From Roseiarcus sp963696665 (GTDB taxonomy: Bacteria; Pseudomonadota; Alphaproteobacteria; Rhizobiales; Beijerinckiaceae): a stretch of DNA of 64,000 nt. The translations under genes and the position numbers were made by a program. Location: NCBI GenBank assembly GCA_963696665.1, contig CAVOLE010000005.1:310001-374000 (forward strand), in the 5' to 3' direction. The notes beneath the pieces are model-generated. The model saw only the letters and a program-made list of their open reading frames with translations, was not told the DNA's origin and made no database searches. This document shows positions 26,290 through 34,939 of this stretch, in pieces (positions within the stretch are counted from its first letter, which is position 1; every line of letters begins with the position of its first letter).

Positions 26290-26952
26290 ATGGCCGGAAA
26301 AGAAAAGCCGCCGCTCACCGAAAAGGAAAAGCCGCCGCGCGTCCTGACCGCCCTCAAGGGCGCCGACGGATTGACGCGGTGTCCGTGGCCCGGCGTCGAT
26401 CCGCTCTATGTCGCTTATCACGACGAGGAATGGGGCGTGCCCGAATACGACGATCGGGCGATGTTCGAGAAGCTGGTGCTCGACGGCTTCCAGGCCGGTC
26501 TCTCCTGGATCACCATCCTGCGCAAGCGTCCGGCCTTCCGCCAGGCGTTCGACGGCTTCGAGCCTGAGAAGATCGTGCGCTGGACGAATAAGAAAAAGGA
26601 CGCGCTGATGCAGGACGCCGGCATCATTCGCAACCGGGCCAAGATCGAGGCGACGGCAGCGCTCGCCCGCATCGTGCTCGACTTCGCGGACAAGGGCGGC
26701 TTCGCGCGCCATTTGTGGAGCTTCGTCGACGGACGTCCGATCGACAATGCGCGGATGAGCTTCAAGGACGTGCCGGCTGAGACTGAGGTTTCCCGCGCCA
26801 TCGCCAAGGATTTGCGCGCGCGGGGCGGCAATTTTGTCGGGCCGACGATCATCTACGCCTTCATGCAGGCGACCGGCATGGTCAACGATCATCTCGTCGA
26901 TTGCTGCCGCCACGAGGCCTGCCGGGCGCTGGCGCGCGAGCTTGGCCCATGA
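26290..26952 (+). CDS. tag: DNA-3-methyladenine glycosylase I
   Basis: Excises 3-methyladenine from alkylated DNA. The ATG at 26290 follows a strong GAGGGAAGG ribosome site; upstream in-frame starts at 26200 (TTG) and 26224 add non-conserved residues. Conserved Tag features: RCPWPGVDPLYVAYHDEEWG with Cys and His, GFQAGLSWITILRKR, and the Cys-rich end VDCCRHEAC completing the zinc snap. The next gene starts within its stop (ATGA overlap), making an operon. Confidence 0.95.
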   Translation: MAGKEKPPLTEKEKPPRVLTALKGADGLTRCPWPGVDPLYVAYHDEEWGVPEYDDRAMFEKLVLDGFQAGLSWITILRKRPAFRQAFDGFEPEKIVRWTNKKKDALMQDAGIIRNRAKIEATAALARIVLDFADKGGFARHLWSFVDGRPIDNARMSFKDVPAETEVSRAIAKDLRARGGNFVGPTIIYAFMQATGMVNDHLVDCCRHEACRALARELGP

Positions 26953-27563
26953 GCGAGCGCGCGCCGCGGCGCGCCTGGCAGCGGATGTTGTCGGGACGGC
27001 GGCTCGATCTCATCGATCCCTCCCCGCTCGACGTCGAGATTGGCGACATCGCTCATGGCCTTGCGCGCGTGGCCCGCTGGAATGGTCAGACGAGGGGCCC
27101 TGAGATTTTTTCCGTCGCGCAACATTCCCTGTTGGTGGAGGCGTTGTTCGCAGCCGCGGAGGTTTGTCCTCCCGCGGGAGCGCGGTTGACAGCGCTGCTG
27201 CATGACGCGCCGGAATATGTGATCGGCGACATGATCTCGCCGTTCAAGGCGGCGATCGGCGGCGACTACAAGCGGATCGAGGCGCGGCTCAGGCGCGCTA
27301 TCCTCATCCGCTTCGGACTGCCACCTGAACCGCAGGATGATCTCGAGCGCCGCATCAAGATCGCCGATCGCGCCTCGGCCTATCTCGAGGCGACTGCGCT
27401 TGCCGGCTTCTCGATTGCGGAAGCGCGCAAACTGTTTGGCGAGCCCGACCTCATGATCCGTGATTTCGCCGCCTTCCTTGAGCCGATGCGGCCGGCCGAT
27501 GTCGAAACCCAGTTTCTCGCCCGTTTCGATGAACTCGACGCCGAGGTCGCGAGATTCCAATAA
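26949..27563 (+). CDS. HD-domain phosphohydrolase (YfbR-like)
   Basis: A 204-residue metal-dependent phosphohydrolase. The His of FSVAQHSLLVE and the HD pair of LLHDAPEYVIGDM form the metal site, with a downstream Asp in KIADRASAYL. Relatives hydrolyse 5'-deoxynucleotides. Start codon overlaps the tag stop by four bases, so both are co-expressed; a joint role in nucleotide/DNA upkeep is plausible. A tyrosine phosphatase follows 23 bases downstream. Confidence 0.88.
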   Translation: MSERAPRRAWQRMLSGRRLDLIDPSPLDVEIGDIAHGLARVARWNGQTRGPEIFSVAQHSLLVEALFAAAEVCPPAGARLTALLHDAPEYVIGDMISPFKAAIGGDYKRIEARLRRAILIRFGLPPEPQDDLERRIKIADRASAYLEATALAGFSIAEARKLFGEPDLMIRDFAAFLEPMRPADVETQFLARFDELDAEVARFQ

Positions 27564-27586
27564 GCCGCCGCCAAGAGGCCTGTTTT

Positions 27587-28099
27587 ATGCCCCGCCTTCA
27601 TGTCTGCTCGCTCGCTTTGATCGCCGAAACCGTCGCGAAAACCGGCGCGCGCTCGCTTGTCACCCTTCTGAGCCCTGGCACGGAAGTCGAGCGGCCGGGC
27701 GCGATCCACCCGGCCCGGCATCTTCATCTCGCCGTCTCCGACATTGTCGAGGCGACGCCGGGGCAGGTGCTGCCTGACGCCTCGCATCTCGATGAGCTCA
27801 TAGGATTTGTCCATGCGTGGGACCGCGCCGAGCCGATGCTCATTCATTGTTTCGCCGGGGTCAGCCGCTCGACCGCCGCGGCCTACATCGCCGCATGCGC
27901 GCTGGCGCCCAAGCGCGACGAGTTCGACGTCGCGCGCTCGCTTCGCGCAGCGTCGCCCACCGCCTCGCCGAACCCGCTGCTCGTGGCGCTCGCCGACCGC
28001 GCTCTCGGACGGCGGGGACGCATGAGCGAAGCGATCGCGGAAATCGGGCGGGGCCAGGACTGTTTCGAGGGAGAGCCGTTCGCGCTGGAGCTGAACTGA
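27587..28099 (+). CDS. Protein tyrosine phosphatase-like protein
   Basis: A 170-residue cysteine phosphatase. The P-loop CxxxxxR is complete as HCFAGVSRST with nucleophile Cys and Arg, and an upstream Asp in AVSDIVEA may be the general acid. It lies 23 bases after the HD gene and likely belongs to the tag operon. Typical of the short alphaproteobacterial dual-specificity group; substrate unknown. Confidence 0.87.
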   Translation: MPRLHVCSLALIAETVAKTGARSLVTLLSPGTEVERPGAIHPARHLHLAVSDIVEATPGQVLPDASHLDELIGFVHAWDRAEPMLIHCFAGVSRSTAAAYIAACALAPKRDEFDVARSLRAASPTASPNPLLVALADRALGRRGRMSEAIAEIGRGQDCFEGEPFALELN

Positions 28100-28109
28100 C
28101 GGGCGCTCC

Positions 28110-28520
28110 TCAGCCCTTCACCGCCTTCGTCATCGCCTCCTGCTCGGCCTGCGTCGGCGAGCCGTAGAAGGCAGGATCATTGTCCTTGCCGCCCAGCGCG
28201 CCATAGGCATGCTCGCCCTTGGCGTCGAACAGCACGACGAACTTGTGCCCCTGGCAGTCGGTTGGCTCGCAGACGAACGAAAGCTCGTAAGGTTTGCCGT
28301 CGATGGTGAGGTTCGTCATCTGGCCGGCGACGCCGTCGAAGTTCCGATTGAACCGGATAAGCCAGTCTGGCGTCGGCTGCACGAGCTTCATCAGCTTCTC
28401 CCATGAGGCGTGGTAAGGGGTCCTGCCGTGCAGAGCGTCGAACAAAAACGCCATCTCCGCCTCCGTTGCGTTCGCGGCGCAGGCGAGAACGAAGAGAGCG
28501 AGAGAAAGGCTGAAGCGCAT
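28110..28520 (-). CDS. Ivy-family inhibitor of C-type lysozyme
   Basis: A 136-residue secreted protein. Signal peptide ends near ANATEAE. The mature part has the Ivy hallmark loop CEPTDC (two cysteines around the active-site-blocking loop; consensus CKPHDC), followed by HKFVVLFDAKGEHAYGALGG and FYGSPTQAEQEAM, which match the family C-terminus. Such proteins protect the murein against host or predator lysozyme, or against the cell's own hydrolases. It faces the tyrosine phosphatase gene tail to tail. Confidence 0.8.
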   Translation of the reverse strand: MRFSLSLALFVLACAANATEAEMAFLFDALHGRTPYHASWEKLMKLVQPTPDWLIRFNRNFDGVAGQMTNLTIDGKPYELSFVCEPTDCQGHKFVVLFDAKGEHAYGALGGKDNDPAFYGSPTQAEQEAMTKAVKG

Positions 28521-28602
28521 CTTGGAGTTGGACCACTTGCTGTTGGAGGTTGGAACAGGGGAGCTTATCGCGGCTCAGCGACGCTCGGTTGCCGCTGCTC
28601 GA

Positions 28603-28839
28603 CTAGAAGGCTTTGAATGTGATCATGGTGCGGGTGTCGACGATTCCTGGGATCACTTGCACTTTGTGGCCGACGAAATGACCGATGTCGACATTCGACT
28701 CCACGTAAAATTTGGCCAGAATGTCGAAGTCGCCGGCGATGGAATAGATTTCCGAGGCGATTTCCGCTTCCGCCAGCGCGCTCGCGACCTCGTAGGTCCG
28801 GCCGAGGGCGCATTTGATTTGCACGAAAAACGTCTGCAT
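28603..28839 (-). CDS. Stand-alone Lrp/AsnC ligand-binding (RAM) domain
   Basis: A 78-residue protein that is only the ligand/oligomerisation domain of Lrp-type regulators: MQTFFVQIKCALGRTYEVAS, then SIAGDFDILAKFYVE and VIPGIVDTRTMITF. No helix-turn-helix is present. The gene lies 13 bases after a secreted protein gene on the same strand. Comparable stand-alone domains bind amino acids and may act as co-regulators. Confidence 0.85.
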   Translation of the reverse strand: MQTFFVQIKCALGRTYEVASALAEAEIASEIYSIAGDFDILAKFYVESNVDIGHFVGHKVQVIPGIVDTRTMITFKAF

Positions 28840-28852
28840 CCGGTCACGGCCC

Positions 28853-29791
28853 TTATTTGCCGCTCTCTTCTGCAACAACTTCGACGTCGCGGTCCATCCC
28901 CGTCTGAACCTGGAAGGTCGACTGGTAGACCTTGGACTCGTGCCGCGCGATGACGACGTACTCGCCCTCGGCCAGCACCAGGGAGGGGAAGGCCCCCACC
29001 AGCTCCCGGATGACGTCGCCGCCGGGAGTGAGCACCGTGAAGGTGGTGTTGGCGAGCGCCTCGGCCCCCTGCTTGTTGACAAGCTTGAGCGTGAGCGTCG
29101 CGCAGCGGTGGCGAATCGTGACGTCGATCCGCTTGCCCGAGACAACCCTGATGTCGGCGTTGACCACGGAATTGGAGGGGATCGCCGCAGGCGGCGCGGG
29201 AGCCGCCGATTTCCCGGAATCGCCTGTAGCGCTCACTGCGGAAAGGGCGCCCACCGTGTCGAGATAAGTTGAAACGATATGGTAGGAGCCTTCCGGCAGT
29301 CCGACGATATCGCCGGCCTTGGCCTTGGCGTAGACGAGCTTGCCGAGCGGATTGCGGTTTTGCGGCACGTAGATCGCAAGCGACAGCTTGGACGGGTCGA
29401 TCGGCGCGTCTGCAACGGTGCCTTCAATCCGAAGCGCGCCCGCCGACAACGTGAGCCGTTCGGATCGAACTTCCGCGCCGAGCGTCACGCGTTTGGCCGC
29501 GCTGGCAAGCCCGAAAGCGACATGAACGACATAGTCGCCGGGCGGTATGGTCAGAGTAGGCTGGGCCAGACCGGATTCAACGATCAGGGGATGCGAGCCA
29601 TCCGGATCGGCCTTTGCGCCGAACACGCGCCAGCGCAGGCCGCCCGGAAGCGGCGCGGCGCCGCCGCTGAGGACCGCCGAAAGGTTGAGGGTCGCCTGGG
29701 CGGATTCGCTCGTCGGCGCTTGAGCGCTGGCGGGCGCGAGCAGCGCCATCAGCGCGACCAAAGCCGCCAGAACTCGCCAAGTCGCTGCCAA
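28853..29791 (-). CDS. Secreted multi-beta-domain protein, unknown function
   Basis: A 312-residue exported protein with a signal peptide ending ..LLAPASAQA. The rest is composed of repeated beta-rich modules resembling PEGA/carboxypeptidase-regulatory sandwich folds: LIVESGLAQPTLTIPPGDYVV, LPEGSYHIVSTYLDT and LAEGEYVVIARHESKVYQS all share a GxYxV turn. A Pro/Ala linker separates the last module. It is known as a conserved hypothetical in Rhizobiales. It forms a likely two-gene unit with the downstream RAM-domain gene. Confidence 0.7.
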   Translation of the reverse strand: MAATWRVLAALVALMALLAPASAQAPTSESAQATLNLSAVLSGGAAPLPGGLRWRVFGAKADPDGSHPLIVESGLAQPTLTIPPGDYVVHVAFGLASAAKRVTLGAEVRSERLTLSAGALRIEGTVADAPIDPSKLSLAIYVPQNRNPLGKLVYAKAKAGDIVGLPEGSYHIVSTYLDTVGALSAVSATGDSGKSAAPAPPAAIPSNSVVNADIRVVSGKRIDVTIRHRCATLTLKLVNKQGAEALANTTFTVLTPGGDVIRELVGAFPSLVLAEGEYVVIARHESKVYQSTFQVQTGMDRDVEVVAEESGK

Positions 29792-29931
29792 TCTGCCTCG
29801 CGGCGCCGAAAATCGACGTCAATGGTTTCGTTCGGACCGGCTGTTGGCCTCACATTGAGGCGGATCGAAGGCGGTTTACACCCGTCGGGTTTTCGGCCAA
29901 GGAGCAGCCTCTCGCTTGAGATGAAAAGCCG

Positions 29932-30501
29932 ATGAACGACACGATCGAGATCCTCACGCGCCGCCGGTCGGTTCCCCCGCCAATGATGACGGGGCCCGCG
30001 CCGAGCCCTGACGAGCTCGCCACGATCCTGACCGTCGCCTCGCGCGTGCCGGATCACGGCAAGCTTGCGCCTTGGCGGTTCGTCGTCTTCGCCGCGGCCG
30101 CGCGCGACCGCGCAAGCCGGCTTGCGCTCGACATTCGTCTCGCCGACAACCCCGACCTCGACGAAGCCTCTCGCGTCGAGGAGTCGCGCCGTTTCGCCCG
30201 CGCGCCGCTGGTCGTTGCGGTCGTCTCGCGCGCATCTCCGCACGCCAAGATCCCTGAGTGGGAACAAGTCCTGTCCGCGGGCGCGGTGTGCATGAACATG
30301 ATCGTCGCCGCCCGCGCGCTCGGCTTCTCGGCGACCTGGCTCACCGAATGGATGGCCTATGACAGCCGCTTTCGCGCCGCGATCGGCCTTGCCGAACATG
30401 AGCGCGTCGCCGGCTTCATTCACCTCGGCCGCACGACCGCGGCGATCGAGGATCGCCCACGCCCGCCGCTCGCGGAGATAGTCACCAACTTTCCGGAGTG
30501 A
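29932..30501 (+). CDS. Nitroreductase-family flavoprotein (YdjA-like)
   Basis: A 189-residue FMN-dependent oxidoreductase. RRRSVPPPMMTGPAPSPDE and SRVPDHGKLAPWRFVVF match the short YdjA-type nitroreductases, including the FMN-phosphate arginines. GFSATWLTEW lies near the dimer interface. It precedes a flavin reductase gene by 13 bases, so the two form a flavin-handling operon. Physiological substrate unknown; members reduce nitroaromatics or quinones. Confidence 0.9.
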   Translation: MNDTIEILTRRRSVPPPMMTGPAPSPDELATILTVASRVPDHGKLAPWRFVVFAAAARDRASRLALDIRLADNPDLDEASRVEESRRFARAPLVVAVVSRASPHAKIPEWEQVLSAGAVCMNMIVAARALGFSATWLTEWMAYDSRFRAAIGLAEHERVAGFIHLGRTTAAIEDRPRPPLAEIVTNFPE

Positions 30502-30514
30502 GGTCTAAAAGCCG

Positions 30515-31132
30515 ATGTTCTATGCGACGGCGGAGCGCGACCGGACGAAGCTGCCGCACGATCCCTTTAAGGCGATCGTCGCGCCGCGCCCGATCGGATG
30601 GATCTCGACGCGCGCGCTCGACGGGCGCATCAATCTTGCTCCTTACAGTTTCTTCAACGGCTTTTCGAGCGTTCCTCCGATCGTCGGCTTCTCCAGCGAA
30701 GGCTGGAAGGACTCGGTAGCTTTCGCCAAGGAGAGCGGCGAGTTCGTCGCCAATCTGGCGACGAACGACCTGCGCGATCCGATGAATAAAACCTCGGCTC
30801 CGTTCCCCCGCGGCGACAACGAATTCGTCCGCGCGGGATTGACCATGGCCGAGTGCCGTCTTGTCGCCGCCCCGAGGGTCGCCGAGAGCCCGGCCGCATT
30901 GGAATGCAAGGTGGTCGATGTCGTCGAGATCAAGTCCATGAGCGGCGTGCTGACCGGATCGGTGCTCACGCTCGGCGAGGTGGTTGGCTTTCACATCGAT
31001 GAGCGGTTTCTCCACGATGGCCGCTTCGACACCGCCCGCGCTCACCCGCTCGCCCGTTGCGGCTACCAGGATTACGCGATTGTTCAGGACGTGTTCGCGA
31101 TGGCGCGGCCGAAGGGCGACGGCGACGTTTGA
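30515..31132 (+). CDS. Flavin reductase-like FMN-binding protein
   Basis: A 205-residue protein of the flavin_reduct split-barrel family. The FMN-binding motif is VAPRPIGWISTRALDGRINLAPYSFFN (first 18: VAPRPIGWISTRALDGRI), and KDSVAFAKESGEFVANLAT follows. Family members supply reduced FMN or act in aromatic-ring chemistry. It follows the nitroreductase with a 13-base gap. Confidence 0.9.
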   Translation: MFYATAERDRTKLPHDPFKAIVAPRPIGWISTRALDGRINLAPYSFFNGFSSVPPIVGFSSEGWKDSVAFAKESGEFVANLATNDLRDPMNKTSAPFPRGDNEFVRAGLTMAECRLVAAPRVAESPAALECKVVDVVEIKSMSGVLTGSVLTLGEVVGFHIDERFLHDGRFDTARAHPLARCGYQDYAIVQDVFAMARPKGDGDV

Positions 31133-31292
31133 GCGACTTGCAGGGCGCGAGAAAAGCGAGTGTTTCGCATCCTCTCGCGACCGTCGCCATCCGACGGCTG
31201 CGATGACGAGAGAAAATGAAAAGCGGGACATTGAGCCGAGGATGGGTTGCCGTTACACTTGGCTGTTCAAGGCCGGTTCGTAGGGTGCGGAG

Positions 31293-32381
31293 ATGTCAGC
31301 GACGACCATCACTCGCGATTACAGTCTTGTCGGCCCGGAGACCGGTAAGGCCGTCGCTGCTGGACTCGCCTCGGCGAAATGGTACACGCCGCCGATCACG
31401 CGCGCCGAGCTTAAGGAGTTGATGCGCCGCGAGGACGGGCCGGCGATCCGCGATACGCTCATCTGGTTTGCAGCCCTCGTCGTATCCGGGAGCCTCGGTT
31501 ATTATTTTTGGGGGACCTGGGCTGCGGTTCCGTTCTTTATCATTTACGGCGTGCTTTACGGCTCTTCGACCGACAGCCGCTGGCACGAGTGCGGCCATCG
31601 CACCGCATTCAAGACGCAATGGATGAACGACGCGGTCTATCAGATCGCCTGCTTCATGATCATGCGCGAGCCGGAGATCTGGCGCTGGAGCCATACGCGC
31701 CATCACACGGATACGGTCATCGTCGGGCGCGATCCCGAGATCATCACCCCGCGTCCTCCGGACGTTCTGTCTCTCGCGCTCAACATTTTCGCGCTTAAGA
31801 GTACAGTCGTCTTCTTTCGCAAGGTCTTTCTGCACGCATCCGGTCGGCTCACCGAGGAGGAGGCGACCTTCGTGCCTGAGACCGAGCGGTCGAAGGTTTA
31901 TCGGACCGCGCGCATTTACCTTGCGATCTACGCCGTTGTGATCGCGGCGTGCGTCTATTTTCGTTCGATTCTGCCGGCGATGTATATCGGCCTGCCGACC
32001 TTGTACGGCGGATGGTTCGCGCTCTATTGCGGCATGACGCAACACTTCGGGCTTGCCGAGGACGTGCTCGACCATCGGCTGAACTCGCGCACGGTCTACA
32101 TGAATCCCATCTTCCGTTTCCTCTATTGGAACATGAACTACCACGTCGAGCACCACATCTTCCCCACGGTCCCGTATCATGCGCTGCCCAAACTGCATGA
32201 GGCGATCAAGGCGGATTGCCCGGCGCCCTACCCAAGCTCCATCGCCGCCTACCGCGAGATCATTCCAACGCTCTTTCGCCAGCTGAAGGATCCGACCTAT
32301 TTCGTCCGGCGCGAGCTGCCGCCGAATGCGCAGCCGGAAGTGACAGCGGCCAGGGCCGCAAAGGCGCAATGGGCCGTCTGA
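31293..32381 (+). CDS. mocD: MocD-type membrane fatty acid desaturase / hydroxylase
   Basis: Polytopic integral-membrane di-iron enzyme of 362 residues. Three histidine boxes are complete: HECGH (98-102), HTRHH (134-138) and HVEHH (about 283-287). Membrane segments flank each pair. Two bases after its stop begins a Rieske-type ferredoxin of the MocE type, the usual electron donor in rhizopine (moc) and related alkane/fatty-acid systems, followed by a SDR oxidoreductase. The three genes probably oxidise one substrate in sequence. Whether that is a fatty acid or another alkyl compound is not decided by sequence. Confidence 0.88.
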   Translation: MSATTITRDYSLVGPETGKAVAAGLASAKWYTPPITRAELKELMRREDGPAIRDTLIWFAALVVSGSLGYYFWGTWAAVPFFIIYGVLYGSSTDSRWHECGHRTAFKTQWMNDAVYQIACFMIMREPEIWRWSHTRHHTDTVIVGRDPEIITPRPPDVLSLALNIFALKSTVVFFRKVFLHASGRLTEEEATFVPETERSKVYRTARIYLAIYAVVIAACVYFRSILPAMYIGLPTLYGGWFALYCGMTQHFGLAEDVLDHRLNSRTVYMNPIFRFLYWNMNYHVEHHIFPTVPYHALPKLHEAIKADCPAPYPSSIAAYREIIPTLFRQLKDPTYFVRRELPPNAQPEVTAARAAKAQWAV

Positions 32382-32382
32382 C

Positions 32383-32700
32383 ATGAGCGAGAGCTGGATC
32401 GACACCGGGCCTATCGACCGGATTTTGCCCGAGGACGTCGCGCCGTTCGAGCACGAAGGCAAGCAATACGCGCTCTACCGCACCGAGGATGACCGCTATT
32501 TCGCCACCGACGGCCTGTGCACGCATGAATCGGTCGAGCTCGCCGACGGTTTCGTTCAGGGCACGATCATCGAATGCCCGATGCACAACGGCCGCTTCGA
32601 CTTCACCACCGGCGAAGCCAAGGGCGCGCCCGCCTGCGTCAACCTCGCGACCTATCCGGTGAAGGTCGAGGCTGGCCGGCTGCTGATCAAGCTCAACTGA
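32383..32700 (+). CDS. mocE: MocE-family Rieske [2Fe-2S] ferredoxin
   Basis: A 105-residue electron carrier. The Rieske cluster ligands are Cys46-x-His48 and Cys65-x-x-His68 in GLCTHESVEL and ECPMHNGRFDF. Nothing else follows, as in MocE ferredoxins. It is encoded immediately after the desaturase (ATG two bases after the stop) and presumably feeds it electrons; a ferredoxin reductase is not in view. Confidence 0.92.
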   Translation: MSESWIDTGPIDRILPEDVAPFEHEGKQYALYRTEDDRYFATDGLCTHESVELADGFVQGTIIECPMHNGRFDFTTGEAKGAPACVNLATYPVKVEAGRLLIKLN

Positions 32701-32796
32701 CGTCGCGCGTGTATCCGCTGCGCGCCGCCCGAGAGGCGCGCGCCGGCCCTTGATAGGAGATAGGCTTGGTTCAGACCGGCCAAGGGAGGAAACGCG

Positions 32797-33555
32797 ATGA
32801 AACTCGATGGCGTTGCGGCGATCGTGACGGGCGGCGGCTCGGGGCTCGGCCGCGCCACGGCGGAGGCCCTCGCAGCCAGGGGAGCGAAGGTCGCGGTCTT
32901 CGACCTCAATTCCGCGGCGGCGCAGGACGTGGCCAAGGCGACCCACGGCCTCGCGCTCGCAGGCGACGTCGCGGACGAAGCCTCCGCGGGCGCGGCAATC
33001 GTTAAAGCCGCCGCGACGCATGGGGCCGCGCGGGTGCTCATCAATTGCGCCGGCATCGGCGTCGCGAAGCGCGTGGTCGGCCGCGAAGGCCCCCAGCCGC
33101 TCGCCGATTTCGAGAAAGTGATCCGGGTCAACCTCATCGGAACCTTCAACATGATCCGCCTCGCGGCGGCGGAGATGGCGAGGCTCGAACCGATCGGCGG
33201 GGAGCGAGGGGTGATCGTCTCGACCGCCTCGATCGCGGCCTTCGACGGCCAGATCGGGCAGGCCGCCTATTCCGCCTCCAAGGGCGGCGTGGTGGCGATG
33301 ACCCTGCCGATCGCGCGCGAGCTCGCGCAGTTCGGCGTCCGGGTCAACGCGATCGCGCCCGGCGTCTTTCTGACGCCGATGATGGCCGGCCTGCCGCAGC
33401 CGGCGCAGGATTCGCTCGGCGCCTCGGTGCCGTTCCCCGCCCGCCTCGGCCAGCCGGCCGAATATGCCGCGCTCGCCGTCCACCTCATCGAGAACGGCTA
33501 TATCAACGGCGAGACGATCCGCATCGACGGCGCGCTGCGCATGGCGCCCAGATAG
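32797..33555 (+). CDS. SDR family oxidoreductase (HSD17B10/3-hydroxyacyl-CoA type)
   Basis: A 252-residue NAD(H)-dependent short-chain dehydrogenase. TGGGSGLGRA is the glycine-rich loop, NCAGIG the NNAG site, and YSASKGG holds the Tyr-x-x-x-Lys pair, with Ser in STASIAAFDGQ. It resembles type II 3-hydroxyacyl-CoA dehydrogenases. Placed 96 bases after mocE on the same strand, it could oxidise a hydroxylated product of the desaturase. Ribosome site AGGAG lies before the ATG. Confidence 0.88.
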   Translation: MKLDGVAAIVTGGGSGLGRATAEALAARGAKVAVFDLNSAAAQDVAKATHGLALAGDVADEASAGAAIVKAAATHGAARVLINCAGIGVAKRVVGREGPQPLADFEKVIRVNLIGTFNMIRLAAAEMARLEPIGGERGVIVSTASIAAFDGQIGQAAYSASKGGVVAMTLPIARELAQFGVRVNAIAPGVFLTPMMAGLPQPAQDSLGASVPFPARLGQPAEYAALAVHLIENGYINGETIRIDGALRMAPR

Positions 33556-33586
33556 GCCGAATGCCGGACCAGCGATCTCTAAGTGA

Positions 33587-33771
33587 ATACAACCTAAGCG
33601 AGAGTCGCCCTCTAAACAGGCGAAAGCAAACGTCAATAAGCGAGCATAAACGCTAGTCTGCGTTCGTAAATTTGCTAGCGTTTACGAGCGTTTATTTTTC
33701 GGAATCGAATTTTTTCAATAGGTTGCGGCCGTAAAAAATAAAAAAATCTTCGCTCGCCTTCCGGTTGTATG
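33587..33771 (-). repeat. MITE-like intergenic element, copy 2 (reversed)
   Basis: Best-preserved ends of the three copies: ATACAACC at 33587-33594 and GGTTGTAT at 33764-33771, an 8-bp inverted repeat, 185 bp apart. Read on the minus strand, a T-rich part and GGCCGCAACCTATTG lead into 10-base units TAAACGCTCG, TAAACGCTAG, centre CAAATTTA, then CGAACGCAGA, CTAGCGTTTA, TGCTCGCTTA and TTGACGTTTG. No target duplication is evident. The rest of this gap (33772-34001) shows nothing recognisable. Confidence 0.8.
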
Positions 33772-34001
33772 CAAAGCCCTCTTGACGCTCCTTCCGCCCT
33801 TCGTCTTCATACGGGAAGACTTGGCGCAAGCCTGGCCGAACAGTCCGACCAGCAGAAATATGAATAGCATGAATTCTGTATTTCTGCAATGAGATGATGC
33901 AAAAATCTTTTGCAGGCGCTGGATCGCGTCCGGGCGCGGGTGATTCCGCCTAGCGCCGTCCAGCGCTAGAGCGCAAGAGAGTTTGGGCGCAGGAGGGAAC
34001 G

Positions 34002-34766
34002 ATGGACGGACAAGCTGGGCGCCTCGCGGGCAAAGTCGCGCTCATCACCGGCGCGGCCTCCGGCATCGGCCGAGCGACTGTGGCTCTTTTTCACGCCCAT
34101 GGCGCCAAGGTCGCCGCGACGGACCGCAATGAAGCAGGCCTCAAGACGCTTGACGCGGACGCCGATCTCATTCTCGTGCAGGATGTGACCGACGAAGCGC
34201 GCTGGCGCGCGGTGGTCGACGCGGTTGTCGCGGCGTTCGGGCGGCTCGACATTCTCGTCAACAGCGCCGGCGTCGCCGTCCTCGGCAATATCGAGACGAC
34301 GACGCTCGAGGACTGGCGCAGGGTCAATGCGATCAATGCCGATGGCACGTTTCTCGGCTGCCGCGAGGGGGTGCGGGCGATGAGGGAAACGGGCGGCGGC
34401 TCGATCGTCAATCTCTCGTCGGTCGCCGAAATCATCGGCGACGGCTCGTCGCTCGCCTATTGCGCGAGCAAAGGGGCGGTGAGGCTCCTCACCAAATCCG
34501 CCGCGCTCCATTGCGCCCGCGCGGGCTTGGGCATTCGGGTGAACTCGGTGCATCCCTCGTTCGCCGAGACGCCGATGGTGCTTGAAGGCATCGCACGGGC
34601 GAAGGACCCCGAGCGGATCCGTGCGGGCCTCATGCGCGCCGCGCCGATGGGACGCATGGGCAAAGCCGAGGAGGTCGCCAACACGATCCTCTTCCTCGCC
34701 AGCGACGAGTCGTCGTTCACCACCGGCGCGGAATTCATGGTCGACGGGGGCTTGACGGCGCAGTGA
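34002..34766 (+). CDS. SDR family oxidoreductase
   Basis: A 254-residue NAD(P)-dependent dehydrogenase. TGAASGIGRATVALF, VNSAGVAVLG and the catalytic Ser...YCASKGAVR are complete. The end SSFTTGAEFMVDGGLTAQ is typical of glucose-dehydrogenase/cyclopentanol-type SDRs. It precedes an adenylate-forming enzyme by about 170 bases on the same strand, hinting at a catabolic unit for a ring or acid substrate. Confidence 0.9.
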   Translation: MDGQAGRLAGKVALITGAASGIGRATVALFHAHGAKVAATDRNEAGLKTLDADADLILVQDVTDEARWRAVVDAVVAAFGRLDILVNSAGVAVLGNIETTTLEDWRRVNAINADGTFLGCREGVRAMRETGGGSIVNLSSVAEIIGDGSSLAYCASKGAVRLLTKSAALHCARAGLGIRVNSVHPSFAETPMVLEGIARAKDPERIRAGLMRAAPMGRMGKAEEVANTILFLASDESSFTTGAEFMVDGGLTAQ

Positions 34767-34939
34767 CGCATCCTCGTCCTGAGGGCTCGCGAAGCGGACG
34801 TCTCGAAGGACGCTCGCTGGATGCCGGCGACGAGTTACGCCTGTAACCCGATTTTCCGGCGCTGAAGCCGGCCTGTAACTCCCCATTGCTTCAATCCCCG
34901 ACGCGGCGACAACGACCGCCCAATCGGGAAAGAAATGCA

